Source: Rhodococcus gordoniae (GTDB lineage Bacteria; Actinomycetota; Actinomycetes; Mycobacteriales; Mycobacteriaceae). Taken from it: DNA of 64,000 nucleotides. Shown here one piece after another: positions 10,351 to 19,209 of the stretch (position 1 is its first letter; each line of letters starts with the position of its first letter). The DNA lies in the NCBI RefSeq assembly GCF_001646655.1, contig NZ_LPZN01000018.1:89463-153462 (forward strand), written 5' to 3'. A program made the position numbers and the translations under genes. Below the pieces are notes generated by a model. The model ran no database searches. It was not told the DNA's origin and saw only the letters and a program-made list of their open reading frames with translations.

Positions 10351-11033
10351 CTTCGATTCCGGCGACATCGTCCGATGCCACCGAGAACAACCGTCCCTAT
10401 CGTGTCTTCCTGGTGGACGACCACGCCGTCTTCCGCTCCGGGGTGCGCACCGAACTGGGACGCGAGACCGACATGGAGATCGTCGGCGAGGCCGGGGGAG
10501 TTGCCGAGGCCGTCGCCGGGATCGAGGCGACCAAGCCGGATGTCGTGCTCCTCGACGTCCACATGCCGGACGGCGGCGGTGTCGCCGTCCTCCAGCGGAT
10601 CCCCGACGGCCCGGTGTGCCTGGCGCTCAGCGTGTCCGACGCGGCCGAGGACGTCATCGCCGTCATCCGGGCCGGGGCGCGCGGGTACGTGACGAAGACG
10701 ATCTCCGGTCCGGATCTGGCCGACGCCGTGCGACGGGTCGCCGGGGGAGACGCCGTGTTCAGCCCGCGCCTGGCCGGTTTCGTGCTCGACTCGTTCACCG
10801 GCCGGTCCTCCGCCCCGGAACCGCCCCTCGATCCCGAACTCGACTCGCTGACCCCGCGAGAACTCGAGGTGCTACGTCTGCTGGCTCGCGGGTACACCTA
10901 CCGCGAGATCGCCGAGGAACTCGTGATCTCGGTGAAGACCGTCGAAACGCACGCGTCGAACGTCCTGCGCAAGACGCAACAGTCCAACCGCAATGCGCTG
11001 ACACGCTGGGCGCACCGGCGGCGCATCGACTGA
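10347..11033 (+). CDS. esrR: LuxR-family response regulator, EsrR-like
   Basis: A 228-residue NarL/LuxR-type regulator. The receiver domain begins YRVFLVDDHAVFRSGV with phosphoacceptor Asp70 (LLDVHMPD), and the C-terminal helix-turn-helix is TPRELEVLRLLARGYTYREIAEELVIS. GTG 10347 shares GTGA with the esrS stop and has GAGGAG upstream, indicating translational coupling. It is the likely binder of the paired palindromes between esrI and esrS. Its end converges on the kinase gene with only 13 bases between. Confidence 0.88.
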   Translation: MTSIPATSSDATENNRPYRVFLVDDHAVFRSGVRTELGRETDMEIVGEAGGVAEAVAGIEATKPDVVLLDVHMPDGGGVAVLQRIPDGPVCLALSVSDAAEDVIAVIRAGARGYVTKTISGPDLADAVRRVAGGDAVFSPRLAGFVLDSFTGRSSAPEPPLDPELDSLTPRELEVLRLLARGYTYREIAEELVISVKTVETHASNVLRKTQQSNRNALTRWAHRRRID

Positions 11034-11046
11034 GCGTGGCGTCGGA

Positions 11047-12243
11047 TCAGACGAGCAGTGCGATGACGACGGCGACGAGCAGCGCCACCAGGATCACCGC
11101 GACCATCGCCGCCATCGCCAGGGGTGCATAGGCGACGATGCGGTCCTGCGGGTTGTCGGGCACCGGCCCCTTCGGGAGCAGACGATCGAGCAGGTCCGCC
11201 GGGGCGAAACCCTTCGCCGGTCTCTTCGCGCCGCCGGAGGCCTGCGTCGCGGCGCCGAGGGACCGGTCGACGAAGGAACTGCGGGGGCGCGAGGGCTCGA
11301 CGAAGGGGGTGGAACGTTGCGCCCACGACGGGATCGTGCCGTCCTCGTTCTGGATGGGACGGCCGCGCAGGGCTGCCGCGGACCCGTTCGGTCCGAGGGC
11401 CACACGGGCGAGCAGATCGCGGGCCTGCGCCATCGTCGGGCGCCGCGACGGGTCGGGCCGGAGCATCTCGAGCAGGGGTTCGGTGAGCGGACCCGTGTGC
11501 GTGGGCATGATGATCTCCGCCCGGGCGACCCGGTGCAGCAACGCGATCGAGTCGGCCTCGAAACCGAAGGGCGGCTGCCCCTCGACCGCGGTGTAGAGGG
11601 TTGCGCCGAGCGAGAACACGTCGCTGGCCTCGGTGGGGTCGTTGCCGCGCGCGACCTCGGGAGCGAAATAGGCCGGGGTTCCGATGATCACGCCCTCGGG
11701 GTCGTTGTCGCCCTTCGCGCGGGCGATACCGAAGTCGCTGATCTTCACGATGCCGGCGTCGCGGCCACGCTCGGCGATGAGGATGTTGCCGGGTTTGACG
11801 TCGCGGTGGACGATTCCGGCGGCGTGCGCGGCGGTGAGGGCGTCGGCGACGTTCGCGCCGATCTGCGCCACCACGTACGGCGGGAGGGTGTCGACGACGT
11901 TCATCACCTGGGCCAGGCTGCGGGACGGCAGGTGTTCCATGACGAGCCACGGTTCGCCGTAGTGCAGTGCCATGTCGTACATCGAGATGGCGTGCTCGTG
12001 GGCGAGCTGGGCGGCCGCCCGGCCTTCCCGGAGTGCGCGGCGACGGAGATCCTCGGCCTCGTCGGGATCGAGGTCGGCGGTGGAGATCACCTGTTTGACG
12101 GCGACGTCCCGGCCCAGGCGGTTGTCGCGCGCAAGCCAGACGGCACCCATGCCGCCACCTCCGAGCTTGGAATCGAGCCGATATCGACCGGCCACCAAGT
12201 GATCCGGCCCTACGGCCCGTCCTGCCCACGCCTGCTCCGCCAC
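11047..12243 (-). CDS. Ser/Thr protein kinase with C-terminal tail anchor
   Basis: A 398-residue Hanks-type kinase. Visible motifs are the glycine loop LGGGGMGAVW, VAVK Lys50, HRDVKPGN with catalytic Asp148, SDFG Asp170 and FAPE, so it should be active. After the kinase domain (to about residue 280) comes a Pro/Ser/Arg-rich linker. The last 25 or so residues form one hydrophobic helix (AMVAVILVALLVAVVIALLV) that runs to the C-terminus, with no outside sensor domain such as PASTA. GTG 12243 start. It sits beside the Esr system, though no functional link is shown. Confidence 0.9.
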   Translation of the reverse strand: MAEQAWAGRAVGPDHLVAGRYRLDSKLGGGGMGAVWLARDNRLGRDVAVKQVISTADLDPDEAEDLRRRALREGRAAAQLAHEHAISMYDMALHYGEPWLVMEHLPSRSLAQVMNVVDTLPPYVVAQIGANVADALTAAHAAGIVHRDVKPGNILIAERGRDAGIVKISDFGIARAKGDNDPEGVIIGTPAYFAPEVARGNDPTEASDVFSLGATLYTAVEGQPPFGFEADSIALLHRVARAEIIMPTHTGPLTEPLLEMLRPDPSRRPTMAQARDLLARVALGPNGSAAALRGRPIQNEDGTIPSWAQRSTPFVEPSRPRSSFVDRSLGAATQASGGAKRPAKGFAPADLLDRLLPKGPVPDNPQDRIVAYAPLAMAAMVAVILVALLVAVVIALLV

Positions 12244-12374
12244 TCGATCGAGAGTAGTCGATCGGAGGTGATCGGCCCGGCCGAAAGGCGTGTGAGCTGC
12301 ACTGTAGTCCTCGCTCGGAAGGGTGGCGTGTCGACTTGACGGAAGGGAGGGAGGTCGGGTCTACTTGATGAAGA

Positions 12375-12390
12375 TCGAAAGTATGTTCGA
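12375..12390. promoter_or_regulatory. SOS box (LexA operator) upstream of imuA'
   Basis: TCGAAAGTATGTTCGA fits the mycobacterial/rhodococcal SOS consensus TCGAAC-N4-GTTCGA except for one base. It lies 67 bases before the imuA' start and predicts DNA-damage induction of imuA'B. Confidence 0.85.
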
Positions 12391-12456
12391 ATAGAGTTCG
12401 AGCCGGGCCACGACTTCCCCGTGGTCGGCCGGTCGTGTGTGTCAGGCGGCAGGCGG

Positions 12457-13233
12457 ATGACAGGGGTGACAGTGGGCGAGGTGGCCGAATTTCCGGTGGG
12501 CGACGAGGAAGCGGGTCGCGCGGAACGAATCGAGGCGTTGCGGCGTCGTATCGCGGCGGTGCCGGCACGTGGCGAGGGGCAGTCCGTCGCGCGAGGCGGG
12601 GTCGGAACCACGTCCGACCGCATCCTGCCCGTCCCGGATCCTCTCGCGGAACTGTTACCGCAGGGCGGCCTGGCGCGGGGGAGCGTCGTCTCCGTCTCCG
12701 GTGCCACCTCGATTCTCCTCGGGATGCTCGCGTCCGTGACGGCCTCCGGCGGATACGCCGCCGTGATCGGTCAGCGCCGGTTGGGCCTGCTCGCCGCCGC
12801 GGAGATGGGCGCCCGATTGCACCGGTTGGCGGTGATCCCCGATCCGGGACCGGATCCCGTGGAGATCGCCGCGGTGCTGCTCGACGGGATCGACCTGGTG
12901 GTGCTGGGGCTCGGTGGGGCGTCGGTGTCCCCGTCCCGTGCCCGCGCGGTCGCCGCCCGGGCGCGGAGCAAGCAGTCCGTCCTCGTGGTCACGGACGGTC
13001 GCTGGGAGGGGGCCCATGTGCGCCTGGAGGCGCGGGTCGACGGATATCGGGGGGTGGACGGTCCCGGCAGGGACCGGCTGTGCGCGACCCGGCTGTCGGT
13101 CCGGGCCCACGGGCGAGCGTTCCCCCCGCGCGCCACCCGGGTCGAGGTGTGCGCCGACCGCAGTGCCGTCGAGTGGACCAGCGAGGAGCGGAATCGGCTG
13201 GAGGACGGGCGTTTCCGTAAAACGATCCGGTGA
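12457..13233 (+). CDS. imuA': ImuA' mutagenesis cassette protein
   Basis: A 258-residue RecA/SulA-like protein equivalent to M. tuberculosis Rv3395c. Typical segments are PVPDPLAELLPQGGLARGSVVSV and the hydrophobic strand DLVVLGLG. It acts with ImuB and DnaE2 in translesion DNA synthesis. ATG 12457 was preferred to the GTG at 12421 because it has a purine-rich GGCAGGCGG just upstream and better N-terminal similarity. Its stop overlaps the imuB GTG by four bases. An SOS box lies upstream. Confidence 0.88.
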   Translation: MTGVTVGEVAEFPVGDEEAGRAERIEALRRRIAAVPARGEGQSVARGGVGTTSDRILPVPDPLAELLPQGGLARGSVVSVSGATSILLGMLASVTASGGYAAVIGQRRLGLLAAAEMGARLHRLAVIPDPGPDPVEIAAVLLDGIDLVVLGLGGASVSPSRARAVAARARSKQSVLVVTDGRWEGAHVRLEARVDGYRGVDGPGRDRLCATRLSVRAHGRAFPPRATRVEVCADRSAVEWTSEERNRLEDGRFRKTIR

Positions 13234-14810
13234 ACGATTCGTCCCCTCGGTGGGCGCCCGCGCGGGTCGTGGCGCTCTGGTGTCCCGACTGGCCCGCGGT
13301 GGCCGTCGCCACCGCATCGGAATTGCCCGCGACCGTCCCGATCGCGGTGGTCTCGGCGAATCGCGTCGTCGCCTGTTCGGCCTCGGCGCGGGCCGCGGGG
13401 GTCCGGCGCGGCCTGAGGCGGCGTGAGGCCCAGGCCCGCTGCCCGGAACTGCACGTGGCCCGCTCGGATCCGGATCTGGAGGCGAGGACGTTCGAGACGG
13501 TGGTGGCCGCGATCGATGCGGTGGCCCCGGGCGTGGAGGTGCTGCGCCCGGGCCTGGTGGTGCTCGCCGCGCGCGGTGTGGTCCGGTGGTTCGGCTCGGA
13601 GGAGGCCGCCGCGGAGGCCCTGATCGACGCGGTCGCGGCGACCGGGATGGAATGCCAGGTCGGTGTCGCCGACGAGTTGTCCACCGCCGTGCTCGCTGCG
13701 AGACGCAACGCGCTGGTCCCGACGGGACAGTGCGCCGAGTTCCTCGCACCGTTGCCCGTCTCGTATCTCGCGGTGGAACCGGCGCTGGCGGCTCCTCGAC
13801 GGACCGACACGGTGGACCTGTTGCGCCGTCTCGGTATTCGCACCATCGGAGCGTTCGCTGCGTTGTCCCCGGTCGACGTGGCGTCACGATTCGACGCCGA
13901 CGTCGTCGCTGCGCACCGGAGCGCGCGGGGGCTGCCGGAACGTCCCCCTTCGGGTCGGCCGATCCCTCCGGATCTGACGGTGGAACATCCCTGCGACCCG
14001 CCGGTGGAGCGGGTCGACGCAGCGGCCTTCGCCGGTCGCGCACTCGCCGAACTGCTCCACACCCGGCTCGCGGCAGCGGGAGTCGCGTGCACGCGGTTGC
14101 TCGTGACGGCGCGCACCGGGGCCGGGGAGGAACTCTCGCGCACCTGGCGTTGTGCCGAGCCGCTCACTCCCGAGGGCACGGCCGACCGTGTGCGGTGGCA
14201 GCTCGACGGGTGGCTCACCGGCCGCAACACGAACCGGCCCACGGCGGGAATCGTGTTGCTGCGGCTCGAACCGGTCGAGGTCGTGGCTGCCGGTGCGCTG
14301 CAACTCGGGTTGTGGGGTGGTGTCGGCGACGAGGACGAACGGGCACGTCGGGCGCTCGTCCGGGCGCAGGGCCTGCTCGGTGCGGACGCCGTCCGGATCG
14401 GAGTGCTCGGCGGCGGCCGAGGACCCACCGAACGGATCGTCCTCGTGCCCGTCGGCGATGAGGCGATACCGCACTCCGACCCGGACGCACCCTGGCCGGG
14501 CCGGCTGCCGCCTCCGGCTCCCGCGCTGGTGTTGCCTACACCTCCCGTGATCCGTCTGGACGACGACGTGGGGAATCCGGTCTCGGTGACCGAGCGCGGT
14601 CTGCTCAGCGGGTCACCTGCTCGGCTGCGATGGGGAAGTCGCAGCTGGACGGTGATCGGATGGGCCGGTCCGTGGCCGGTGGACGAGTACTGGTGGGATC
14701 CGGCCGCCGCTCGGTGCGCCGCCCGCCTGCAGGTGCTGCTCGAGGAATCACGGGCATTGCTGGTGTTCTTCGGTGCCGACGGTTGGCGGGTGGAGGGCGT
14801 CTACGACTGA
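13230..14810 (+). CDS. imuB: ImuB, catalytically inactive Y-family polymerase subunit
   Basis: A 526-residue Y-family polymerase relative that serves as the hub of the mutasome. The expected first acidic motif is reduced to LWCPDWPAVAVA, and the second region (LRPGLVVLAARGVVRW) lacks the Asp-Glu pair, so it should not polymerise DNA itself. A beta-clamp binding motif QLGLWG is at residues 358-363, close to the QLPLWG position in the mycobacterial protein. Its C-terminal domain would recruit ImuA' and DnaE2. GTG start overlaps imuA'; the operon is SOS-controlled. Confidence 0.93.
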   Translation: MNDSSPRWAPARVVALWCPDWPAVAVATASELPATVPIAVVSANRVVACSASARAAGVRRGLRRREAQARCPELHVARSDPDLEARTFETVVAAIDAVAPGVEVLRPGLVVLAARGVVRWFGSEEAAAEALIDAVAATGMECQVGVADELSTAVLAARRNALVPTGQCAEFLAPLPVSYLAVEPALAAPRRTDTVDLLRRLGIRTIGAFAALSPVDVASRFDADVVAAHRSARGLPERPPSGRPIPPDLTVEHPCDPPVERVDAAAFAGRALAELLHTRLAAAGVACTRLLVTARTGAGEELSRTWRCAEPLTPEGTADRVRWQLDGWLTGRNTNRPTAGIVLLRLEPVEVVAAGALQLGLWGGVGDEDERARRALVRAQGLLGADAVRIGVLGGGRGPTERIVLVPVGDEAIPHSDPDAPWPGRLPPPAPALVLPTPPVIRLDDDVGNPVSVTERGLLSGSPARLRWGSRSWTVIGWAGPWPVDEYWWDPAAARCAARLQVLLEESRALLVFFGADGWRVEGVYD

Positions 14811-14825
14811 GTAGGCTCGAACATC

Positions 14826-15617
14826 ATGAGATCTCCGGTCCTCACCGCCGCGCCGAACGGGGTCGCCATCGCATATCGCGAATTCACGGCAGATCGCGAA
14901 TTCGTGACGCCCGTCGCCGCCCGTCCTGTACCCGTGCTGCTGGTACACGGGTTGGGTGGTGACGGGCGCACGTGGACCCGCTTCGCCGCGTCCCTGGTGA
15001 AGACGGGCCGACGGGTGATCACCGTCGACCTGCGCGGACACGGACGCAGTGGCCGGGCCGCCTCGTACCGCTTCGGGGAGTTCGCCGCCGACGTCGCCGG
15101 ACTGTGCGCCCACCTCGGCGTCGATGCGGTCGACCTCGTCGGGCACTCGCTCGGCGGTCACGTGGGATCGCTGGTCGCGCAACAGCATCCCGGTCTCGTC
15201 CGGCGGCTGGTCCTGGAGGAGACGCCCTTGCCGTTGCGGGAGGGGGATCCGGTGCCGGAGGTGCCCGCGCACCGTCCGACCCCCGTGGAGTTGTGGCACG
15301 CCGCGACCAGCATGGCGCTCAATCCCCGGGCGGTCACCGCCTTCGACCGTTCCATGACTCCTTCGGTCGTCGCCCAGTTCCACACGCCGAATCCGACATG
15401 GTGGCAGCATCTTCCGTCGCTCACCACCCCCACTCTGCTGTTGCGTGGTGTGCGGCGCGGCAGCATGGTCGACCCGCGCCTCCTGACAGCGGCGGTCGAC
15501 GCGCTGCCCGCGGCATCCGTGCGGGAGATCGGGTGCGGGCACAGCATCCACCGCGACCGTGCCCGCGATTTCGCAGCGGCGGTCGTCCCGTTCCTCACGG
15601 ATCGATCGGTTGCCTAG
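14826..15617 (+). CDS. Alpha/beta-fold hydrolase
   Basis: A 263-residue hydrolase. The oxyanion segment LLVHGLGGDGRTW, the nucleophile elbow GHSLGGH and a late catalytic histidine in GCGHSIHRD are all present, so the enzyme should be active. The substrate is unknown; the DLRGHGRSG segment is typical of esterases and C-C hydrolases. It starts 15 bases after imuB and could be cotranscribed with it. Near the N-terminus an 18-bp direct repeat encodes REFTAD then REF. Confidence 0.85.
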   Translation: MRSPVLTAAPNGVAIAYREFTADREFVTPVAARPVPVLLVHGLGGDGRTWTRFAASLVKTGRRVITVDLRGHGRSGRAASYRFGEFAADVAGLCAHLGVDAVDLVGHSLGGHVGSLVAQQHPGLVRRLVLEETPLPLREGDPVPEVPAHRPTPVELWHAATSMALNPRAVTAFDRSMTPSVVAQFHTPNPTWWQHLPSLTTPTLLLRGVRRGSMVDPRLLTAAVDALPAASVREIGCGHSIHRDRARDFAAAVVPFLTDRSVA

Positions 15618-15620
15618 ACT
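15615..15620 (+). promoter_or_regulatory. Candidate -10 element for exonuclease III gene 1
   Basis: TAGACT, the same hexamer used before guaA and the metX leader, ends eight bases before the GTG at 15629. It lies inside the last codons of the hydrolase gene. The transcript would be leaderless or nearly so. Confidence 0.45.
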
Positions 15621-15628
15621 GGACGATC

Positions 15629-16543
15629 GTGCGCATCGCGACCTTCAACATCAACGGAATCCGTGCCGCACAGCGACGCGGGTTCGAGGACTGGCTGCGT
15701 GAGCGCAACCCCGACGTGGTGGCCCTGCAGGAGGTCCGCGCTCCGGCGGCCGCGATCCCACAGGGTGTCTTCGGCAAGTACCACCTCGCCTACGACGAGG
15801 GCACCCTTCCCGGCCGCAACGGCGTCGGGATCCTGACCCTCCACGAGCCGGCCGCTGTGCGCACCTGGAGCGGCACCGCTCTGCTGCGGCTTCCCGGTGA
15901 GGAACACGTCGACCGGATCGACTTCGATCGGGGACCGCTGGCACGCGGACTGGCCGAATTCGCCCACGAGGGACGGTACGTCGAGGTGGACCTCGCCGAC
16001 GCACCCGTCACGGTGGCATCGCTGTACCTGCCGAAGGGTGGGCTCCCGGCACACCTCCAGAAGCCCGGGCGCATGCGCGACGAACCGGACGGCGGGGTGC
16101 GCTACCAGCGCAAGATGCGCTTCCTGTCCGCCTTCGCCCGGCAGCTGACCCGCACCCGCCTCGCGGCACGCGCCCAGGGCCGGGAGTTCCTCGTCATGGG
16201 TGATTTCAACGTCGCCCACACCCGCTACGACGTGCGCAACTGGCGTCGTCGCGGGCAGGCGGAGGGCTTCCTGCCGGAGGAACGCGCCTGGCTCGATTCG
16301 CTGCTGTCGCCGCGCACGCTCGTCGACGTCGTCCGCCGGCAGCATCCCGAGGTCGACGGACCCTACTCGTGGTGGTCGTGGCTGGGCGACTCGTTCGCGT
16401 CCGACTCGGGGTGGCGGATCGACTACCACCTCGCTACGCCGCGACTGGCCCGGACCGCGATCTCCGCCGGAACCGACCGCGATCCGGCGCCCGACCGGAG
16501 GATCAGCGATCACGCACCGGTGGTCGTGGACTACGACATCTGA
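15629..16543 (+). CDS. xthA: Exodeoxyribonuclease III (first copy)
   Basis: A 304-residue ExoIII/AP endonuclease. Conserved segments are RIATFNINGIRA at the N-terminus, VVALQEVRAP with the metal-binding glutamate, VMGDFNVAHTRYD, WRIDYHLATP and DHAPVVVDYD with the catalytic His. It acts on abasic sites and 3' blocked ends. GTG 15629 was chosen because the conserved RIATFNING begins there. A second, shorter paralogue is at 40689. Confidence 0.92.
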   Translation: MRIATFNINGIRAAQRRGFEDWLRERNPDVVALQEVRAPAAAIPQGVFGKYHLAYDEGTLPGRNGVGILTLHEPAAVRTWSGTALLRLPGEEHVDRIDFDRGPLARGLAEFAHEGRYVEVDLADAPVTVASLYLPKGGLPAHLQKPGRMRDEPDGGVRYQRKMRFLSAFARQLTRTRLAARAQGREFLVMGDFNVAHTRYDVRNWRRRGQAEGFLPEERAWLDSLLSPRTLVDVVRRQHPEVDGPYSWWSWLGDSFASDSGWRIDYHLATPRLARTAISAGTDRDPAPDRRISDHAPVVVDYDI

Positions 16544-16564
16544 GACGCGTGATCGGATGCGTGA

Positions 16565-17671
16565 TCAATCCATGGTGAGGATCTGACGGAGGGCGGCTCC
16601 GTCGGCCAGGGCGTCCATCGCCTCGTTGATCCGGCCCAGCGGCAGACGGTCGGTGACGAGGCGCTCGACCGGCAGCCGTCCCTCACGCCACATCCCCACG
16701 AACCGCGGGATGTCGCGGGCCGGGACCGCGGAGCCGAGATAACTGCCGACCAGTGAGCGGCCCTCGCCCACGAGGGCGGCGGGCGACACCTCGAGCCGGG
16801 CGTCGGGTGCGGGCAGTCCGACGGTGATCGTGGTGCCTCCCGGTCCGGTGAGCGCGACCGACGTGGCGAGCGCGGGCACGCTTCCCGCGGCCTCGACGAC
16901 CAGCCGTGCCTTCACACCCTGCTCGACGGCCTCGTCCGGCGAGAGGACGTGTTCGGCGCCCAGCGAGCGGGCCGTGTCGCGCTTGTCGGGGGAGGTATCG
17001 ACGGCGATGACGGTGACGTCGTCGTGGGCCAGCGCCACGAGCAGCGCGGCCATGCCCACGCCGCCGAGGCCGACGACGACCAGCGTGTCCCCGGCCTGGG
17101 GCCGGGCGGCATTGACGACCGCGCCGCCACCGGTCAGCACGGCGCAGCCCATGAGCGCGGCGACCTCGGCGGGGACGTCGTCGCCGACACCGACGAGAGA
17201 CCGTGTGTCGACGACGGCGTGGGTCGCGAAGGCCGACGCACCCAGGTGGTGGTGGACGTCGGTCCCGTCGCGGTGCAGTCGCCGCGCACCGGACAACAGG
17301 GTTCCCGCTGCATTCGCGGCCGATCCGGGAACACAGGGACGGATGCCGTTGCTCGCGCAGCCCTCGCAGTCGCCGCAGCGGGGCATGAAGGTCATGACCA
17401 CCCGCTCCCCGACGGAGAATCCGGTGGTGTCGTCACCGAGTTCGACGATGCGCCCGGCCGCTTCGTGCCCGAGGAGCATCGGCACCGGACGAGGCCGGTT
17501 GCCGTCCACCACGGACAGATCGGAGTGACACACACCGGCGCATTCGATCTCTACCAGCGCCTCACCCGGTCCCGGTGGGTCGAGTTCGAGCAGGTCGACG
17601 CTGAGCGGAGTGGACTCCGCGTACCGCCGTCGACGTCCGATCTCCTCCAGGACTGCTCCGGTGATCTGCAC
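16565..17671 (-). CDS. Zinc-dependent medium-chain alcohol dehydrogenase
   Basis: A 368-residue MDR dehydrogenase. Catalytic zinc ligands are in ECAGVCHSDLS and GHEAAG, and the structural zinc cluster is PRCGDCEGCASNGIRPC. The cofactor-binding Rossmann motif is GLGGVGMAALL followed by an Asp (VIAVDTS), which favours NAD+. It resembles aryl-alcohol or formaldehyde-type dehydrogenases, but the substrate cannot be read. GTG 17671 follows GGGAG. It converges on exonuclease III with 21 bases between and is divergent from the next small membrane gene. Confidence 0.88.
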   Translation of the reverse strand: MQITGAVLEEIGRRRRYAESTPLSVDLLELDPPGPGEALVEIECAGVCHSDLSVVDGNRPRPVPMLLGHEAAGRIVELGDDTTGFSVGERVVMTFMPRCGDCEGCASNGIRPCVPGSAANAAGTLLSGARRLHRDGTDVHHHLGASAFATHAVVDTRSLVGVGDDVPAEVAALMGCAVLTGGGAVVNAARPQAGDTLVVVGLGGVGMAALLVALAHDDVTVIAVDTSPDKRDTARSLGAEHVLSPDEAVEQGVKARLVVEAAGSVPALATSVALTGPGGTTITVGLPAPDARLEVSPAALVGEGRSLVGSYLGSAVPARDIPRFVGMWREGRLPVERLVTDRLPLGRINEAMDALADGAALRQILTMD

Positions 17672-17721
17672 GGGTCTCCCTTCCGTCGGGTCGCGGATTC
17701 TCTACCCCTAGCATCACGAGC

Positions 17722-18246
17722 ATGACACTCACCCGGGCGGACCGCTTCCTCATCGGTGCCGCCGCAGTCTTCCTCGTGTCCCAGGCGAACATCGGTCGGG
17801 TTCTCGGCTCCACGGCCCCGACGGTGGGCGCCGTGCAGACCACCTTCTCGGCCTCGAAGTACCGGAAGATCCTCGACGACCTCGGTCCCGACGAGATCGA
17901 GCGCTACCGGCGGCACTACTACTGGGACATGGTGCACCCGGCGACCTTCGCGATCGCGCTGCGGGCCGGTGCGCGCTCACTCGACAAGCATCGTCCGCTG
18001 TCGCCGCGCACGCGCCGGATCCTGATGACGGCACCGGTCGTCGCCGCGGCGGGGGACTACGTGGAGAACGTCGTCGGCCTGTACCTGCTGGATCACCGCA
18101 CCCGCATCGACGATCGGACGGTCCGGGTCACCTCCACCGTCAGCGTCACCAAGTGGGTGCTGGCGCTGGGCAGCTTCGCGTATCTGTCGCAGGGATTCCT
18201 GCGGATGTGGGGTGGCGCGGCGAGGCGGCGCCTGCGCCGCGGCTGA
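17722..18246 (+). CDS. Hypothetical membrane protein
   Basis: A 174-residue protein with an N-terminal hydrophobic helix (about residues 8-25) and three weaker ones near residues 68-80, 102-120 and 140-160, and a very basic tail (AARRRLRRG). The segment YRRHYYWDMVHPATFAIALR is distinctive. I recognise no named family. It is divergent from the alcohol dehydrogenase with a 50-bp gap that must hold both promoters. Confidence 0.75.
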   Translation: MTLTRADRFLIGAAAVFLVSQANIGRVLGSTAPTVGAVQTTFSASKYRKILDDLGPDEIERYRRHYYWDMVHPATFAIALRAGARSLDKHRPLSPRTRRILMTAPVVAAAGDYVENVVGLYLLDHRTRIDDRTVRVTSTVSVTKWVLALGSFAYLSQGFLRMWGGAARRRLRRG

Positions 18247-18300
18247 CGTACGACGCGGGCTGCCGAGCCGTCGGGGGAGTATCCGGGCCACAATGTCCGC

Positions 18301-19179
18301 GTGACCATGATTGCCGCTCCCACCTGCTCCGCACTGTCCGCCCTCGACGAGCCGCTGCCCGGCACGGCCGCCACCGCGCCGGGCTACGTGTGCCTCGAGG
18401 TGCCGTCGGGCTGGGGCCGCGACGTGCTCGACGGCACCGCGCTCGGCACCGAGTTGTCGGACGAGCTGTCCGCCCGGGCGAAGGCTGCGGACGTGCGGAT
18501 CCTGTTCATCCGGAGGCCGGGCCGCGATGTGGTGCGCGAGACCCGGACGGTCCTGCTGGCCCGCTCCGAGCCGGACAACACCTGGTGCGAGCGGCTCGAG
18601 ATCACCGATCCGGCGGAGTTGCTCGACATCGTTCCTCGCGTGGTCGCGGGTCCGGCTCCCGGTATCGGCGCCGCGGTGCAGGATCCGATCGCCCTGGTGT
18701 GCGCTCACGGCAAACGGGACCGGTGCTGCGCTGTGCTGGGGCGTCCGATCGCGGCCGCTCTCACCTCCGAGTTCGGGCCGGACGTGTGGGAGTGTTCGCA
18801 CACCGGCGGGCACCGGTTCGCGCCGTCGATGATCATGCTTCCCACCGGCTACACCTACGGACGGCTCGACGCGGACGGCAGCCTCGCCGCGGTCCGCGAG
18901 GCACGGAAGGGACACGTGTACGCGGGCGGGCTGCGGGGTCGCAGCACCTGGAGTGCGGCCGGGCAGGCCGCCGAGATCGCAGTTCGCGAGGCGATCGCCG
19001 ACTTCGCGATCGACGCCGTGACGGTCGAGGACGGGGACGAGCAGGTCGTGCGTCATCGCGACGGCCGGGCGTGGCGGGTCGGGGTGGAGACCTCGGAACT
19101 ACCGGCTCGGCCGGCGAGCTGCGGTGCCGCCGCCAAGCCGGCGCGCCCCGTCGTCGCGACGACGATCACGCCGCTGTAG
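18301..19179 (+). CDS. Sucrase/ferredoxin-like (Suc_Fer) protein
   Basis: A 292-residue protein of the Suc_Fer-like family, a thioredoxin-fold [2Fe-2S] group. The cysteine/histidine motifs LVCAHGKRDRCCAVLGRP and WECSHTGGHRFAPS are the expected cluster-binding region. Its physiological partner is unknown. GTG 18301 or ATG 18307 could start it; both give the same protein within two residues. It converges on the MMPL gene with 30 bases between. Confidence 0.85.
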   Translation: MTMIAAPTCSALSALDEPLPGTAATAPGYVCLEVPSGWGRDVLDGTALGTELSDELSARAKAADVRILFIRRPGRDVVRETRTVLLARSEPDNTWCERLEITDPAELLDIVPRVVAGPAPGIGAAVQDPIALVCAHGKRDRCCAVLGRPIAAALTSEFGPDVWECSHTGGHRFAPSMIMLPTGYTYGRLDADGSLAAVREARKGHVYAGGLRGRSTWSAAGQAAEIAVREAIADFAIDAVTVEDGDEQVVRHRDGRAWRVGVETSELPARPASCGAAAKPARPVVATTITPL

Positions 19180-19209
19180 CGACGCTCCGGACGACAACCC
19201 GACCTCGGT

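Noticed and set aside
14876..14902. Direct repeat ATCGCGAATTC inside the hydrolase gene
   Set aside because: It is a short in-frame 18-bp duplication encoding REF twice; likely neutral.
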